Notes: a model not told the origin generated them from the letters alone. A stretch of DNA of 64,000 nt from Strigamia acuminata (GCA_949358305.1 OX442318.1:6992501-7056500), one strand, 5' to 3'. Shown: positions 11,518 through 22,211, counted from the stretch's first letter. Program-made: numbers and translations.

Positions 11518-12600
11518 ATGACTGTAGTTAAAATCTGCCTGTTTTGCATTTGTATTTTCTTCGTTACTTCTTCCGCTTCCATAATTAGAAGGTCGCCCAA
11601 GAAGGAACAACCAGATGCCAACTCAGACGCAATGACCGAAAGATCATTTAACTTAACCAACTTCATATCAACTCCATTTCGTTTGACAGGTGATGTAATT
11701 CGAGGTGCTGTTGAACTGCCATCCAAACTAGTTAAAGATGTCTTTCACTTCTTGGGATTTGGACGCAAAACCGAAAATGAACATGAAAAAAATAAACACA
11801 CCACAGAAAAGGAAACATCTAGTGATGGTGAATCCACAACAGAAAAAGGAAAATCTGGAAATGATAAATCCACTGCAGCATCACTTTTCAAATTCATATC
11901 TACTCCAATTCGTTGGGTAGGTGATATTTTTCAACTGCCTTTCAAACTAGGTGAAGATTTTCTTCACTTCTTCGGATTTGGACGAAAAACCGAAAATGGA
12001 CATGAAGAAAATAAACACACAACAGAAAAGAGTGAAACTACAAACCACAAACACACCACAGCAAAGGAAAATTCTGGAGATGATGAATCCACAACGGAAA
12101 AAGGAAAATCTGGAGATGATAAATCCACTGCAGCATCAATTTTCAAACTCATATCTACTCCAATTCGTTGGATAGGTGATATTTTTCAACTGCCATTCAA
12201 ACTAGGTGAAGATTTTGTTCACTTCTTCGGATTTGGACGCAAAACCGAAAATGGACATGAAGAAAATAAACACACAACAGAAAAGAGTAAAACCACACAC
12301 CACAAACACACCACAACAGAAAACTGTGAAGATAATGAACCCAAAACAGAAAATGGAGATGGACACTCTGGAAATGATGAACCCACAACAGAAAATGGAG
12401 ACTCTGGAGATGAAGAATCCACAACAGAAGAAGGAAAATCTGGAGATGAAGAACCCGATTCAGAAACTGTAGGTGGAGACTCTGGAGATGAAGAACCCGA
12501 TTCAGAAACTGTAGGTGGAGACTCTGGAGATGATGAATCCACAACAGAAAAAGGAGAATCTGGAAGTGATGGATCCACTGCAGCAACTCCAGCCATTTAA
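11518..12600 (+). CDS. Secreted-family gene 3: three-module protein
   Basis: 360 aa. Signal peptide residues 1-20 (MTVVKICLFCICIFFVTSSA), then IIRRSPKKEQ. Three modules follow, each an amphipathic segment (STPIRWVGDIFQLPFKLGED-like, ending HFFGFGRKTEN) plus a Lys/His/Thr-rich and acidic GDDESTTEKGKSGDD linker. They start near residues 45, 120 and 200, and modules 2 and 3 are almost identical. The tail has GDSGDEEPDSETVG repeats and ends STAATPAI. The start follows the acceptor TTTGTAG. Internal module duplication is the clearest sign of how this family grows. The amphipathic segments could bind membranes, but no activity can be inferred with confidence. Confidence 0.75.
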   Translation: MTVVKICLFCICIFFVTSSASIIRRSPKKEQPDANSDAMTERSFNLTNFISTPFRLTGDVIRGAVELPSKLVKDVFHFLGFGRKTENEHEKNKHTTEKETSSDGESTTEKGKSGNDKSTAASLFKFISTPIRWVGDIFQLPFKLGEDFLHFFGFGRKTENGHEENKHTTEKSETTNHKHTTAKENSGDDESTTEKGKSGDDKSTAASIFKLISTPIRWIGDIFQLPFKLGEDFVHFFGFGRKTENGHEENKHTTEKSKTTHHKHTTTENCEDNEPKTENGDGHSGNDEPTTENGDSGDEESTTEEGKSGDEEPDSETVGGDSGDEEPDSETVGGDSGDDESTTEKGESGSDGSTAATPAI

Positions 12601-13479
12601 CTGGAGGTACTACAGAAACTACAGCACATTCATAAAGTCATTTACACTTGTTTATATTTTTTGAACCAATCTAAATGTAAAATTTAACATGTATTGGCCA
12701 GTGCTATTGCAAGTTTACAGAAAAATGTTAATCTGAAACCTCCCGCCTATAAAAAATAAACAATAATTTTTGTATCGATATTACCAAAAATAATGTGTTG
12801 GACCAATGTCAAAATACGACGTTGGATAATGAATAAAATTAAATACTGTAGTTTTGAACATTTATGAAAATTATTTTGTTTTGTTTTATTTAAGTTTTGA
12901 ATTTGATTTTGAATTTTACTCTATTTCAGAAATTTGTCAACAGGGTTTGTAACACCACCTGTGTTGTAATATGTTAATTTGACTTACAGCTTGCGTTTCT
13001 TGCGATGTGGTAACGACACACATCAACAGCATTCGTTCAAGCTGGAAATAAACATTAAAAATTAAAAATATGTGAGATTTTAAGACATGGCGAGTGAGAC
13101 AACGAAAAAATCGAGAAAATTCACTAAAGCGAGAAGCTAGGAAACGAGAAAATAGTCTCATCGTCTCGCCACCTTCAATTTTTTCACCGTCTAATGTTAA
13201 AAACAAAACAGACTCGCGTGTCTTTTTCATTTATTTCCGATTACCTATTTAAAATGATCTTATCTGACAAGAAGATGAGTGCTGACCTAATCCCGACAAT
13301 TACTCAAGCGCGAGGTGTATTTTATACGAGAATTTACCAACAAAAAATTTTTGAATTGTTTTGCCGACCAATCTTGACGTGCGTAACAAACCGTATTTGA
13401 CGCAGGGAGGTGCAACTTGGATACTTTGCCGTCATTGGCCGAAAAGCGTATCGTCACGTCATCAAAGGGTCAAGTGACG
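12601..13479 (+). other. 3' flank of gene 3
   Basis: Conserved downstream unit shared with genes 2, 4 and 5, including GGATAATGAATAAAATTAAATAC (possible polyadenylation region, about 12824) and ATGGCGAGTGAGACAACG near 13090. Small open frames here are not conserved between copies. Confidence 0.5.
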
Positions 13480-13481
13480 TA

Positions 13482-13901
13482 CCGTACTGCCTTGAACAAT
13501 GGCCGGGCGCAATTAAGCGCCGGCTCTTGATTAAGCGCCTGGCAACCGCCAGCTAAAGAACCAATAAGCGCCTGCCTCAAATAAACGCCGGGCGTATTTA
13601 AACGCCGGGTTTGTTGTAAATTTTTATGTCTACCGTACACGTACACGTAATGTACGGTAGAAATGAGCTATTTAACACTCCTTCATTGTTTCACTGCTGC
13701 ATTTCTACCAATAATACAGCGGTATAGCTCCAAAAAGTTGAAAAAACGTGCACACGACCACAAATTTTTTATAACTTGTTATTTTAAAGTTTTTTTTCGG
13801 ATAGAGGCCTGGCTTGAATAATCGCCTGGTTTTGAATAAGCGCCTGGCGGGCGAGTCGAAAAAAAAGTTAAACGCCTGGGCCATTGTTCAAGGCAGTACG
13901 G
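13482..13901. mobile_element. MITE with TA duplication, empty site seen in paralogue
   Basis: Inverted ends CCGTACTGCCTTGAACAATG and CATTGTTCAAGGCAGTACGG, flanked by TA (13480-13481, 13902-13903). The paralogous sequence near 20740 reads GTGACGTATGTAA with a single TA and no insert. That proves insertion at TA after the duplication. Interior is GC-rich with repeated AAGCGCCTGG words. Confidence 0.85.
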
Positions 13902-14325
13902 TATGTAAGAGTACTAAAATATACTGGAAAATGTGATATCCGATTGTTAGGGATATTTAATGCCGAGAGTTAATACTCAAATTTTAAGTTAACATAAAAT
14001 AAAATAAAATTGAGACTAATTTCATGCGTGTGAATTAAATTTAATTTAAAAATCTGTGACGTCATGAATGGCCAGTGATACAGCAACACAAATTATAATC
14101 TGTGACAGCAAGGGCCCTCCAGTGAAGTTGTGCACAGACCTATGCACAAAATTGTTGGCTTTTTTCTCCAAGTTGCGCAACCTTATAGTATTCTAGTAGC
14201 CTTGCATTTGACGTTTGATGCTTGGTTCGTAAATCCGCAACGGGTGGCGCCAGTAGCAAGAGAACAAAATTTTCGAATCGAGAATTATGCCTGGCGAGAG
14301 GAATTTCTTCCCAGTAAGAACCAAA

Positions 14326-15212
14326 AGGTGCGTTCAATTTGCGAAAGTTCTTTCCTTTCGTTACTTTCAACACCGGAAGTGACGTCAAAAACGTCATTAT
14401 TTCCGAGAGGAAAGTAGCCAAAGTTACTTTGGCGAAAGGTAGCAATCCGGTTACTTTTCTTCCTTTCACTTTTCCTTTGGGATCCGCGCATGCGCATTAT
14501 GTCATTTGTCATTCAAACCAACAATCAAGTAAAGGTTTATTACTTGTTGTAATGATAAAACATTTGTTTTAACTGAAAAAACGTTCGTTTTTACCGAAAA
14601 AACGATTGTTTTTACCGAAAAAACGATTGTTTTTACCGAAAAAACGATTGTTTTTCACGAAATACGTTCGTTTTACCGAAAAAACGTTTGTTTTCACCGA
14701 AAAAACGTTTGTTTTCACCGAAAAAACGTTTGTTTTCACCGAAAAAACGTTTGTTTTCACCGAAAAAACGTTTGTTTTCACCGAAAAAACGTTTGTTTTC
14801 ACCGAAAAAACGTTTGTTTTCACCGAAAAAACGTTTGTTTTCACCGAAAAAACGTTTGTTTTCACCGAAAAAACGTTTGTTTTCACCGAAAAAACGTTTG
14901 TTTTCACCGAAAAAACGTTTGTTTTAACCGAAAAAACGTTAGTTTTTACCGAAAAAACGTTAGTTTTTACCGAAAAATGTTCGTTTTTACCGAAAAAATA
15001 TTCGTTTTAATCGAAAAAATATTCGTTTTAATCGAAAAAACGTTTGTTAGTGACTAAAAACCACATTAAAATTGAATTACAGCATGCTAAAACTAGAATT
15101 GGCAAACAAATAGAAAGTAACAAAAAATTGCATTCATTCTAAAGTACTTTTTCTTCGTTTGCAAAAGTAAGAAAAATAAAAATTTTTCTTTCCTTTCGCA
15201 AATTGAACGCAC
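14326..15212. mobile_element. Non-coding element with a 21-bp minisatellite core
   Basis: Ends GGTGCGTTCAATTTGCGAAAG and CTTTCGCAAATTGAACGCACC are inverted; TTCTTTCCTTTCG words lie just inside each. The core (14577-15045) is about twenty copies of a 21-bp unit (GTTTTCACCGAAAAAACGTTT). It is open in several frames on both strands only because 21 is a multiple of three. Confidence 0.7.
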
Positions 15213-15534
15213 CTATTGAGACGTCAAAAGCAGTTTGTTACATCTTATTAATCATGTCAATGTCAAATTAAGTGTTGTCAAAATCAAGTTTAAATTCCAC
15301 ACATAATTATTATGTAGGCCTAAACCAGGATATTTTTCAATGTCTGTTATTGTTTCAGGTTCCTCCTCTTCAATGCAGCTTTTTCTATTCAAACTGAGTG
15401 CGATTTTACCCCATTTTCCCCAATGACAATCACAAGGCGCATTTTTCCTGATTGATCATAACTCCTTGATGTATCAATTGAAAAGAAATAAAAATTGACA
15501 TTCAAGGAAAGTATTACAGACAAATTTGTCAACT

Positions 15535-15654
15535 ATTATATAAACTCTAAACCTATAACATTAAGCGCTTGCACATGCACGTTATATTGACATCTGGGAA
15601 TTGCAACTGAACGTTCTGCAGTATCAAACAAAACAAAACTTTGTCAAAGTACCG
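15535..15654 (+). promoter_or_regulatory. Promoter and 5' UTR exon of secreted-family gene 4
   Basis: ATTATATAAACTC at 15535, then GCACATGCACGTT and GACATCTGGGAATTGC. A 4-bp insertion moves the donor: the exon reads TTGTCAAAGTACCG before GTAAGTGAAT (intron from 15655). Intron 15655-16415 contains an inverted-repeat element (15824-16113). Confidence 0.65.
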
Positions 15655-15823
15655 GTAAGTGAATTAATTTCGAACAACGAGGCACACCTCAAACACAATG
15701 ACCAGACGTTCGGGTTTTGGATGATTTGTCCTAGAATTCCAAAAAACTTTCACAGCACATTATCTTGGCAGTTCTAATTCCAACATTTGAGCAAAATGCG
15801 CGTAAAGTTTTTTTGGATGTACA

Positions 15824-16113
15824 TCATTTTAGCGATTTCATTTTAGCGATTTCATTTTAGCAACACACCATTTTAGTGAACATGTCATTTTAGCGACACA
15901 AAAACCTAGGTATAATTTCTAAGAAGGGCTAACAAGGGGGGGCTGCGCCCCTCCTTGACCCCCCGCGAACCTAGCTTTACTAGTTTTTTGATGAAAACCA
16001 CTTTTTGAGCCGGCTTGTTGCTAAAACCTAGGTTTTTGTGTCGCTAAAATGACATGTTCGCTAAAATGGGACTTTTTGGGTAAAAATCGCTAAAATGAGC
16101 GTCGCTAAAATGA
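15824..16113. mobile_element. Inverted-repeat element in intron 1 of gene 4
   Basis: Repeated CATTTTAGCGA words at the left face TCGCTAAAATG words at the right. The interior holds a GC-rich hairpin (AGGGGGGGCTGCGCCCCTCC) followed by TTGACCCCCCGCGAACCTAG. A related hairpin lies near 4708, and 36000-36200 shares the AGCCGGCTTGT context in inverted form. Non-coding. Confidence 0.5.
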
Positions 16114-16415
16114 CTATAACCGGTTTTTTCCGGTTTGCATGGACTATAATTTTTGAGAAATTGTGTATCGTTCAGGTTTTTCATTTACCAAATCTGGTCC
16201 CCCAAATGCTATTTCTTCTTTTCTTCACAACTATTTAAACCGCTGTGATGGCTACCAGCCATTTATTTGCAACCTTTTCATTAGTTTTGGTAAAATTTCT
16301 ACAAGATGTTGATTTTCTTGCAAATATTTGGCATTTTAAATCCTTATGTGGCGAAGCAAAATGTTTCTTGTGAATTTAAAACACCACTGCAATTATTATT
16401 TTTATATATTTGTAG

Positions 16416-17438
16416 ATGACTGTAGTTAAAATCTGCCTGTTTTGCGTTTGTATTCTCTTCGTTACTTCGTCCGCTTCCATAATTAGAAGGTCGCCCAAGA
16501 AGGAACAACCAGATGGCTCCCAGAGTATGGAATCGATTGACCGCAGTGACGCAATCAAGCAAACCAACTCAGAAGCAACGACTGAAAGAATAAATTTATC
16601 CCTCTCATTTCGTCCATTTAATTTTTTAGGAGATGCAATTCGTGGTATTACTAAACTACCATCCAAACTAGTTGAAACCGTTACTCACTTCTTTGGATTT
16701 GAAGGCAAAACTAAAAAGAGACATGGAAAAAATAAACACCCAACAGATAAAACCATAAAACACAAACACACCACGGCAAAGGAAAATTCTGGAGATGATG
16801 AGCCCACAACAGAAGATGGAAACTCTGGAGATGAAGAACCCGCAACAGAAAATGGAGATGGAGTCACTGAAGATGAAGAACCCGCAACAGAAAAAGGAAA
16901 ATCCGGAGATGATGAATCCACTGCAGCCACCACAGCCACTGCAGCAACCGCAGCCACTGCAGCAACCGCGGCCACTGCAGCAACCGCGGCAACTGCAGCC
17001 ACTGCAGCAACCGCAGCCACTGCAGCAACCGCAGCCACTGCAGCAACCGCAGCCACTGCAGCAACCGCAGCCACTGCAGCAACCGCGGCAACTGCAGCCA
17101 CTGCAGCAACCGCAGCAACCGCAGCCACTGCAGCAACCGAGGCAACTACAGCAACCGCGGCAACTGCAGCAACCGCAGCCACTGCAGCAACCGCAGCCAC
17201 TGCAGCCACTGCAGCAACCGCAGCAACCGCAGCCACTGCAGCAACCGCGGCAACTGCAGCAACCGAGGCAACTGCAGCAACCGCGGCAACTGCAGCAACC
17301 GCGGCAACTGCAGCAACCGCGGCCACTGCAGCAACCGCGGCCACTGCAGCAACCGCGGCCACTGCAGCAACCGCTGCCACTGCAGCAACCGCGGCCACTG
17401 CAGCAAGCGCGGCCACTGCAGCAACCACAGCAACTTAA
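16416..17438 (+). CDS. Secreted-family gene 4 with a long Ala-Ala-Thr tail (antifreeze-glycoprotein-like repeat)
   Basis: 340 aa. Signal peptide residues 1-20 (MTVVKICLFCVCILFVTSSA), IIRRSPKKEQ, one amphipathic module (about 55-95: RPFNFLGDAIRGITKLPSKL then VTHFFGFEGK), a Lys/His stretch, acidic repeats, then from residue 169 (nt 16920) about 172 residues of nearly uninterrupted Ala-Ala-Thr. Glu, Ser or extra Thr replace a residue only a few times. Fish antifreeze glycoproteins are (Ala-Ala-Thr)n with O-glycans on Thr; sequence shows the backbone only. Paralogues end STAATPAI, giving a plausible seed for expansion. A mucin-like role is the main alternative. The start is set by the acceptor TTTGTAG before the ATG. 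Confidence 0.75.
   Translation: MTVVKICLFCVCILFVTSSASIIRRSPKKEQPDGSQSMESIDRSDAIKQTNSEATTERINLSLSFRPFNFLGDAIRGITKLPSKLVETVTHFFGFEGKTKKRHGKNKHPTDKTIKHKHTTAKENSGDDEPTTEDGNSGDEEPATENGDGVTEDEEPATEKGKSGDDESTAATTATAATAATAATAATAATAATAATAATAATAATAATAATAATAATAATAATAATAATAATAATAATAATEATTATAATAATAATAATAATAATAATAATAATAATAATAATEATAATAATAATAATAATAATAATAATAATAATAATAATAATAATAASAATAATTAT
16920..17435 (+). repeat. Coding 9/18-bp repeat encoding (Ala-Ala-Thr)n
   Basis: Tandem GCAGCAACC and GCAGCCACT units with GCGGCC/GCGGCA variants. Synonymous changes are frequent while the amino-acid pattern stays intact. This hints at selection on the protein or concerted slippage of nine-base units. The opposite strand is also open (Ala-Ala-Val) but that is a by-product. 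Confidence 0.9.
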
Positions 17439-17879
17439 GTGGAGGCATACAGAAACTACAGCATTTATTTAAACACTCGGCCCATTCATAAAGTCATTTA
17501 AACTTGTTTGTATTTTTTATACCAACCTAAATGTAAAATTTAACATGTATTGATCAGTGCTATAGCAAATAAACAGAAAAATGGTAATGTGAAACCTCCC
17601 GTCTATAAAAAATAAACAATAATTTTTATATCGATATTAGCTACAGTCGAAACTCTTTATAACAAATCGCGATATAACAAATTATCGCTATAACGAATTG
17701 TTGAAAATGACTTGGTTGGCCTTGGCCAGCCATAGAACACCACGTTAAATATTTTCGTTATAACGAATTATTCGTTATAACAAACAAGTTTGAGGTACAC
17801 TATAATACCCACAAGCTCTCGTTACAACAAATTTTCAAAACTGATCACATCATTCACAACATCTGATGCGGCCAGGACC

Positions 17880-19150
17880 AAATTTGCGCCGTCTTTTTTT
17901 TGGCTCAAATTTGCGCAGACCCAAATTGGCGCAAAGTGGACCAAATTTGCGCCAAAAATAAATAAACTGAATAAAAATACAAGGGGACCAAATTTGCGCC
18001 GGCCCAAATTTGCGCCGACCCAAATTTGCGCCGACCCAAATTTGCGCCGACCCAAATTAGCGTTGTTTTTCTTGGGCCCAAATTTGCGCGGGATCAAATT
18101 AGTGCGACGCATGCGCAGTAAATTGTTTGAATTGATGTTCATTCAATCACTTCTTATAAGTAATTTAATTGTTTGCAAGTGTGCACAATTTGGGTGATAT
18201 TAAATATTGAACCTTGAAAATTCAAATTTTTTTTATTTATAAATGTTGTTATACAAGTTAATGTTTAAGTCAGGGGTCGGCAAGTAATTTTAAGTGGGGT
18301 CTGGAAAAATTGAAAATTTTTATCGAGGTCCAGAAAAAACAACAAAATAAAACAAAAAGAACACAAAAAACACCAAAAACACCAAAAAGAAACCAAAAAA
18401 CACCAAACACCAAGCAACATTGCTTACAAGTGTGGTCACATGGCTTGTGCTGCTTGCATTAGAACCAGTGTGCAATTTTCGGTGGAACTAAAATGTCATG
18501 TGTGCAGAGCTGTGATGACAGAGCGCAGAGACTTGACCAGGCTTTTCATTTAAACCAGCAGTCAGCAACTGGCGGACCGCGGTCCGGATACGGACCGCGG
18601 AAGGTCGAAACTTGGACCGCCAGATATTTTTTAATTTTTTATTATACCTGTATTAATTTGGTGTTTTTGGTGTTTTTTGGTTTTTTTTTGGTTTCTTTTT
18701 GGTGTTTTTGGTGTTTTTTATGTTCTTTTTGTTTTATTTTGTTGTCTTTTTCTGGACCTCGTTAAAAATTTTCAATTTTTCCAGACTCCACTTAAAATTA
18801 CTTGCCGACCCTTGATTTAAACATTAACTTGTAAAACAACATTTATAAATAAAAAAAATTTTGAATTTTCAAGGTTCAATATTTAATATCACCCAAATTG
18901 TGCACACTTGCAAACAATTAAATTACTTATAAGAAGTGATTGAATGAAAATCAATTCAAACAATTTACTGCGCATGCGTCGCGCTAATTTGATCCCGCGC
19001 AAATTTGGGCCCAAGAAAAACAACGCTAATTTGGGTCGGCGCAAATTTGAGTCGACGCAAATTTGAGTCGCGCAAATTTGGTTAGCGCAAATTTGGGTCG
19101 GCGCAAATTTGAATCGCGCAAATACGGGTCGCGGAAATTTGATTTGCGCT
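17880..19150. repeat. Large inverted repeat with a 250-bp loop
   Basis: The left arm (to about 18410) and the right arm (from about 18660) are inverted copies. Each contains tandem CCCAAATTTGCGCCGA units, then TGTGCACAATTTGGGTGATA and GTCGGCAAGTAATTTTAAGT. The transcript could fold into a hairpin of about 500 bp. The loop holds a RING-finger fragment and a CAGCAGTCAGCAACTGGCGG sequence that resembles a hAT terminal repeat. Confidence 0.7.
18422..18553 (+). pseudogene. RING-finger C-terminal fragment inside transposon DNA
   Basis: A 43-codon open stretch ends in TAA. It reads AYKCGHMACAACIRTS, then KCHVCRAVMTERRDL. The Cys-Gly-His, CxxC and CxxC spacing matches zinc ligands 3-8 of a C3HC4 RING finger, including the final CHVCR. 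The first half of the domain and any start codon are absent. It sits in the loop of the inverted repeat, so it is most likely a captured host or transposon exon. Confidence 0.65.
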
Positions 19151-19205
19151 AATCTGAACCCTGCCCCATCTGATGCCCATATTTAGAAAACAAAGGAAAA
19201 TGAAA

Positions 19206-19352
19206 ATGGCTGCCAAATGAAAGGCAATTTTGATTTACGACAAGCTGAACATTATTGATGCCATTGACAATGGCAAGAAGCCCTCAATTGTAGCAGAGGA
19301 GTTTAATTTGCTCCGTTATACAATTTCCAACAATTTTAAGGAATCGGGATAA
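19206..19352 (+). pseudogene. Tigger/pogo transposase N-terminal remnant
   Basis: Reads MAAK then a stop, continuing KLNIIDAIDNGKKPSIVAEE and FNLLRYTISNNFKE. This is the CENP-B-type helix-turn-helix DNA-binding region of Tigger/pogo transposases. It has an early stop and no DDE domain. Confidence 0.7.
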
Positions 19353-20138
19353 ACAAGGTTTACAAAAAAAATAATGTTTGGTGCTAAAATTTGATTTTTT
19401 CACCTAATTCTTGTTATAACGAATTCTTGTTATAACAAATCGATTCGTCCGGTCCCTTGCGATTCGTTCGTATCACTCCTTATTAGCGAATCTCGTTTTA
19501 GCGAATAAAAAAATTTTAAACCCATTTTAGCGAACTCATTTTAGGGAAAATGAGTTTAAATCACCGCTGCTTAGGACACATTTTATCGAAGCCCGTTTTA
19601 GCGAAAATGGCGTCCACTTTACTGTGTATGGGTTGGTGGATTCATACTTGTTGGTTGTGTGGCAAGTGATGCAATTGCCAAAGGAGGCTTGTTTACATTA
19701 AAATTTACACGGATTTGGTGGAAATTCGTAAAAATTTGACGAATATCGACAAATTTCTAAACAAAATTGGATCAAATGGTTTAAATTGATCAAACCAATC
19801 AAAATTTGATCAAATCTCGTCACAAATCGCCAAAATCCATCATAATTGTCTCTAATTTCATCACATGTTGTCGAATTATGACCAAATTTATGACCAAATT
19901 TACTAAGTCTAAATAAAGTAGTTTTATTCATCTAAAAAAATTTCAACCACTTCGTTTTAGCGAATTTCACTTTAGCTAATCCCATTTTAGCGATCACATC
20001 GTTTTAGCGAATTTTTGGGCGCGAAAATGAGGTAGTGATTTTTGGGCGCTAAAACGAGTCGTCGCTAAAATGGATTCGCTAAAGTGAAAATCTCTAAAAC
20101 AATGTGCACTCGATTCGTTATAAAGAGTTTCGACTGTA

Positions 20139-21628
20139 CTTGTATTACCAAAAATAATGTGTTGGACCTTTATCAGAATAGGACGTTGGGTGATGAATAA
20201 AATTAGATATCGTAGTATTGCACATTTACGAAAATTATTTTGTTTTCATTTGATTTATTTAAGTTTTGAATTTAATTTTGAATTTTACTCTTATTTCAGA
20301 AATTTGTCAATAGGGTTTGTAACACCACCTGTGTTAATATGTTAATTTGACTTACAGTTTCCGTTTCTTGCGATGTGGAAAATCACACATCACAATCGTT
20401 CAATCTGAAAATAAACATTAAAAATTAAAAATATGTGAGATTTTAAGATATGGCGAGTGGGACAACGAGAAAATCGAGAAAATCGAGAAAATCCACTAAA
20501 GCGAGTAGCTAGGAAACGAGAAAATAGTCTTATCGTCTCGCCACCTTCAATTTTCACCGTCTAATGTTAAAAAGCGCGAGGTGTATTTTATACGAGAATT
20601 TACCAATATAAATTTTTCGAATCGTTTTGCCGACCAATCCTCACGTGCGTAACAGACCGCATATGACGCAGGGGGGTGCAACTTGGATACTTTGCCGTCA
20701 TTGGTCGAAAAGTGTATCATCATCAAAGGGTCGAGTGACGTATGTAAAAGTACTAAAATATACTGGTATATGTGATATCAGATTGTTAGGGATATTTAAT
20801 ACCGAGAGGTAATACTCAAATTTTAAGTTAACATAAAATAAAATAAAATTGAGACTAATTTCATGCGTGTGAATTAAATTGAATTTAAAAATCTGTGACG
20901 TCATGAATGGCCAGTGATACAGCAACACAGATTATAATCTGTGACAGCAAGGGCCCTCTAGTGACGTTGTGCGCAGACCTATGCGCAAAATTGTTGGCTT
21001 TTTTCTCCAAGTTGCGCAACCTTCTAAGCTTAGTATTCTATACTCGAGTTGCACTCAAAAAGGCACTTTACAAGGTGTACTCCCATTGGTCGAGCCAGTT
21101 TACTTGTGTAGTGATCCGGAAAAGTAAACCCAAACACCAGTATTGCATTACAATGTACAGACATTGCAATCGATTGCCTAGGCAACGGCCTAAAATTCAA
21201 ACTTCCAAACGATGTAAGCAATAAACACAACAAACACGAGTTTGACATTTTTTAATGTGTAAAACTTCATTTTAATGATGGAAATAACATTTTTTATTAA
21301 ATAAAATCAAAATAACATTAACTAAACTAGTCATAACAATCATAACAATAAATAAAAATCAAAAATCAAGTTTAAATTCCACACAGGTATTTATTATGTT
21401 TATTATGTAGGCCTAAACCAGGATATTTTTCAATGTCTGTTATTGTTTCAGGTTCCTCCTCTTCAATGCAGCTTTTTCTATTCAAACTGAGTGCGATTTT
21501 ACACCATTTTCCCCAATGACAACCACAAGGCGCATTTTTCCTGATTGATCATAACTCCTTGATGCATGAATTGGAAAGAAATAAAAATTGACATTCAAGG
21601 AAAGTATTACGAACAAATACATCAACTA
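20139..21628 (+). other. 3' flank of gene 4 and upstream DNA of gene 5
   Basis: Copy of the conserved downstream unit (20180-20760), then sequence matching 13900-14160 (AATGGCCAGTGATACAGCAACAC, AAGGGCCCTC). From about 21410 it holds the family promoter block of gene 5. The short frames near 20907-21248 are not conserved between duplicates. No gene supported. Confidence 0.5.
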
Positions 21629-21746
21629 TTATATAAACTCTAAACCTATAACATTAAAAGCTTGCACGTGCACGTTATAATTATCTTGACAACTGGGAAT
21701 TGCAACTGAACGTTCTGCAAAATCAAACAAAACAAACTTTGTCAAA
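21629..21746 (+). promoter_or_regulatory. Promoter and 5' UTR exon of secreted-family gene 5
   Basis: TTATATAAACTC at 21629, GCACGTGCACGTTATAATT and GACAACTGGGAATTGC follow. The exon ends TTGTCAAA at 21746 and the donor is GTAAGTGAAT. Intron 21747-22211 ends TTTGTAG before the ATG. The promoter looks intact although the coding exon is frameshifted. Confidence 0.6.
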
Positions 21747-22211
21747 GTAAGTGAATTATTTTCGAACAGCGAGGCACACCTCAAACAGAGAAATTGTGTA
21801 TCGTCCAGGTTTTTCATTTACCAAATCTGGTCCTCCAAATACTATTTCTTCTTTTCTACACAACTATTTAAACCGCTGTGATGGCTACCAGCCATTTATT
21901 TGCAACCTTTTCATTAGTTTTGGTAAAATTTCTACAAAATCCTTATGTGGTGAAGCTAAATGTTTCTTGTGCATTTAAAACTGTGATGTCTTCATATTGG
22001 GGATTTGGATTCCCACTTCATATGCAGCGCTGAGCTGCTGTTTAGATAAAGGATGACAAAGCACAGATTTAGATGTCGAAAAGTTGATGATTCTCGGCCG
22101 CAATGCTGTTACAATAAAGAGTGAGCTCTGTTTATGTTACACTTCATGTTATTATTGTAGCGAATACATAACAAAAACACCACTGCAATTATTTTTTTTA
22201 TATATTTGTAG

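Larger units (their letters stand above)
17644..20136. mobile_element. Tigger/pogo-like element carrying nested insertions
   Basis: Ends CAGTCGAAACTCTTTATAAC and GTTATAAAGAGTTTCGACTG are inverted and flanked by TA (17642-17643, 20137-20138). Interior holds TTATAACGAAT words, a large inverted repeat (17880-19150) and a transposase remnant (19206-19352). A 568-bp relative without the nested DNA lies at 23301-23868, which shows that most of the 2.5 kb was acquired later. Confidence 0.75.

Noticed and set aside
14569-15010. Open frames on both strands spelling FTEKTFV or NVFSVKT repeats
   Set aside because: They are products of a 21-bp tandem repeat inside a non-coding element; 21 is divisible by three, so several frames stay open by chance.
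15915-15975. Helitron 3' end (GC hairpin followed by CTAG)
   Set aside because: Hairpin-to-CTAG spacing and flanks do not match, and the segment lies within an element with clear inverted ends.
16685-17428. Long minus-strand frame of Ala-Ala-Val
   Set aside because: It is antisense to the Ala-Ala-Thr tail of secreted gene 4, which has a signal peptide, promoter and intron.
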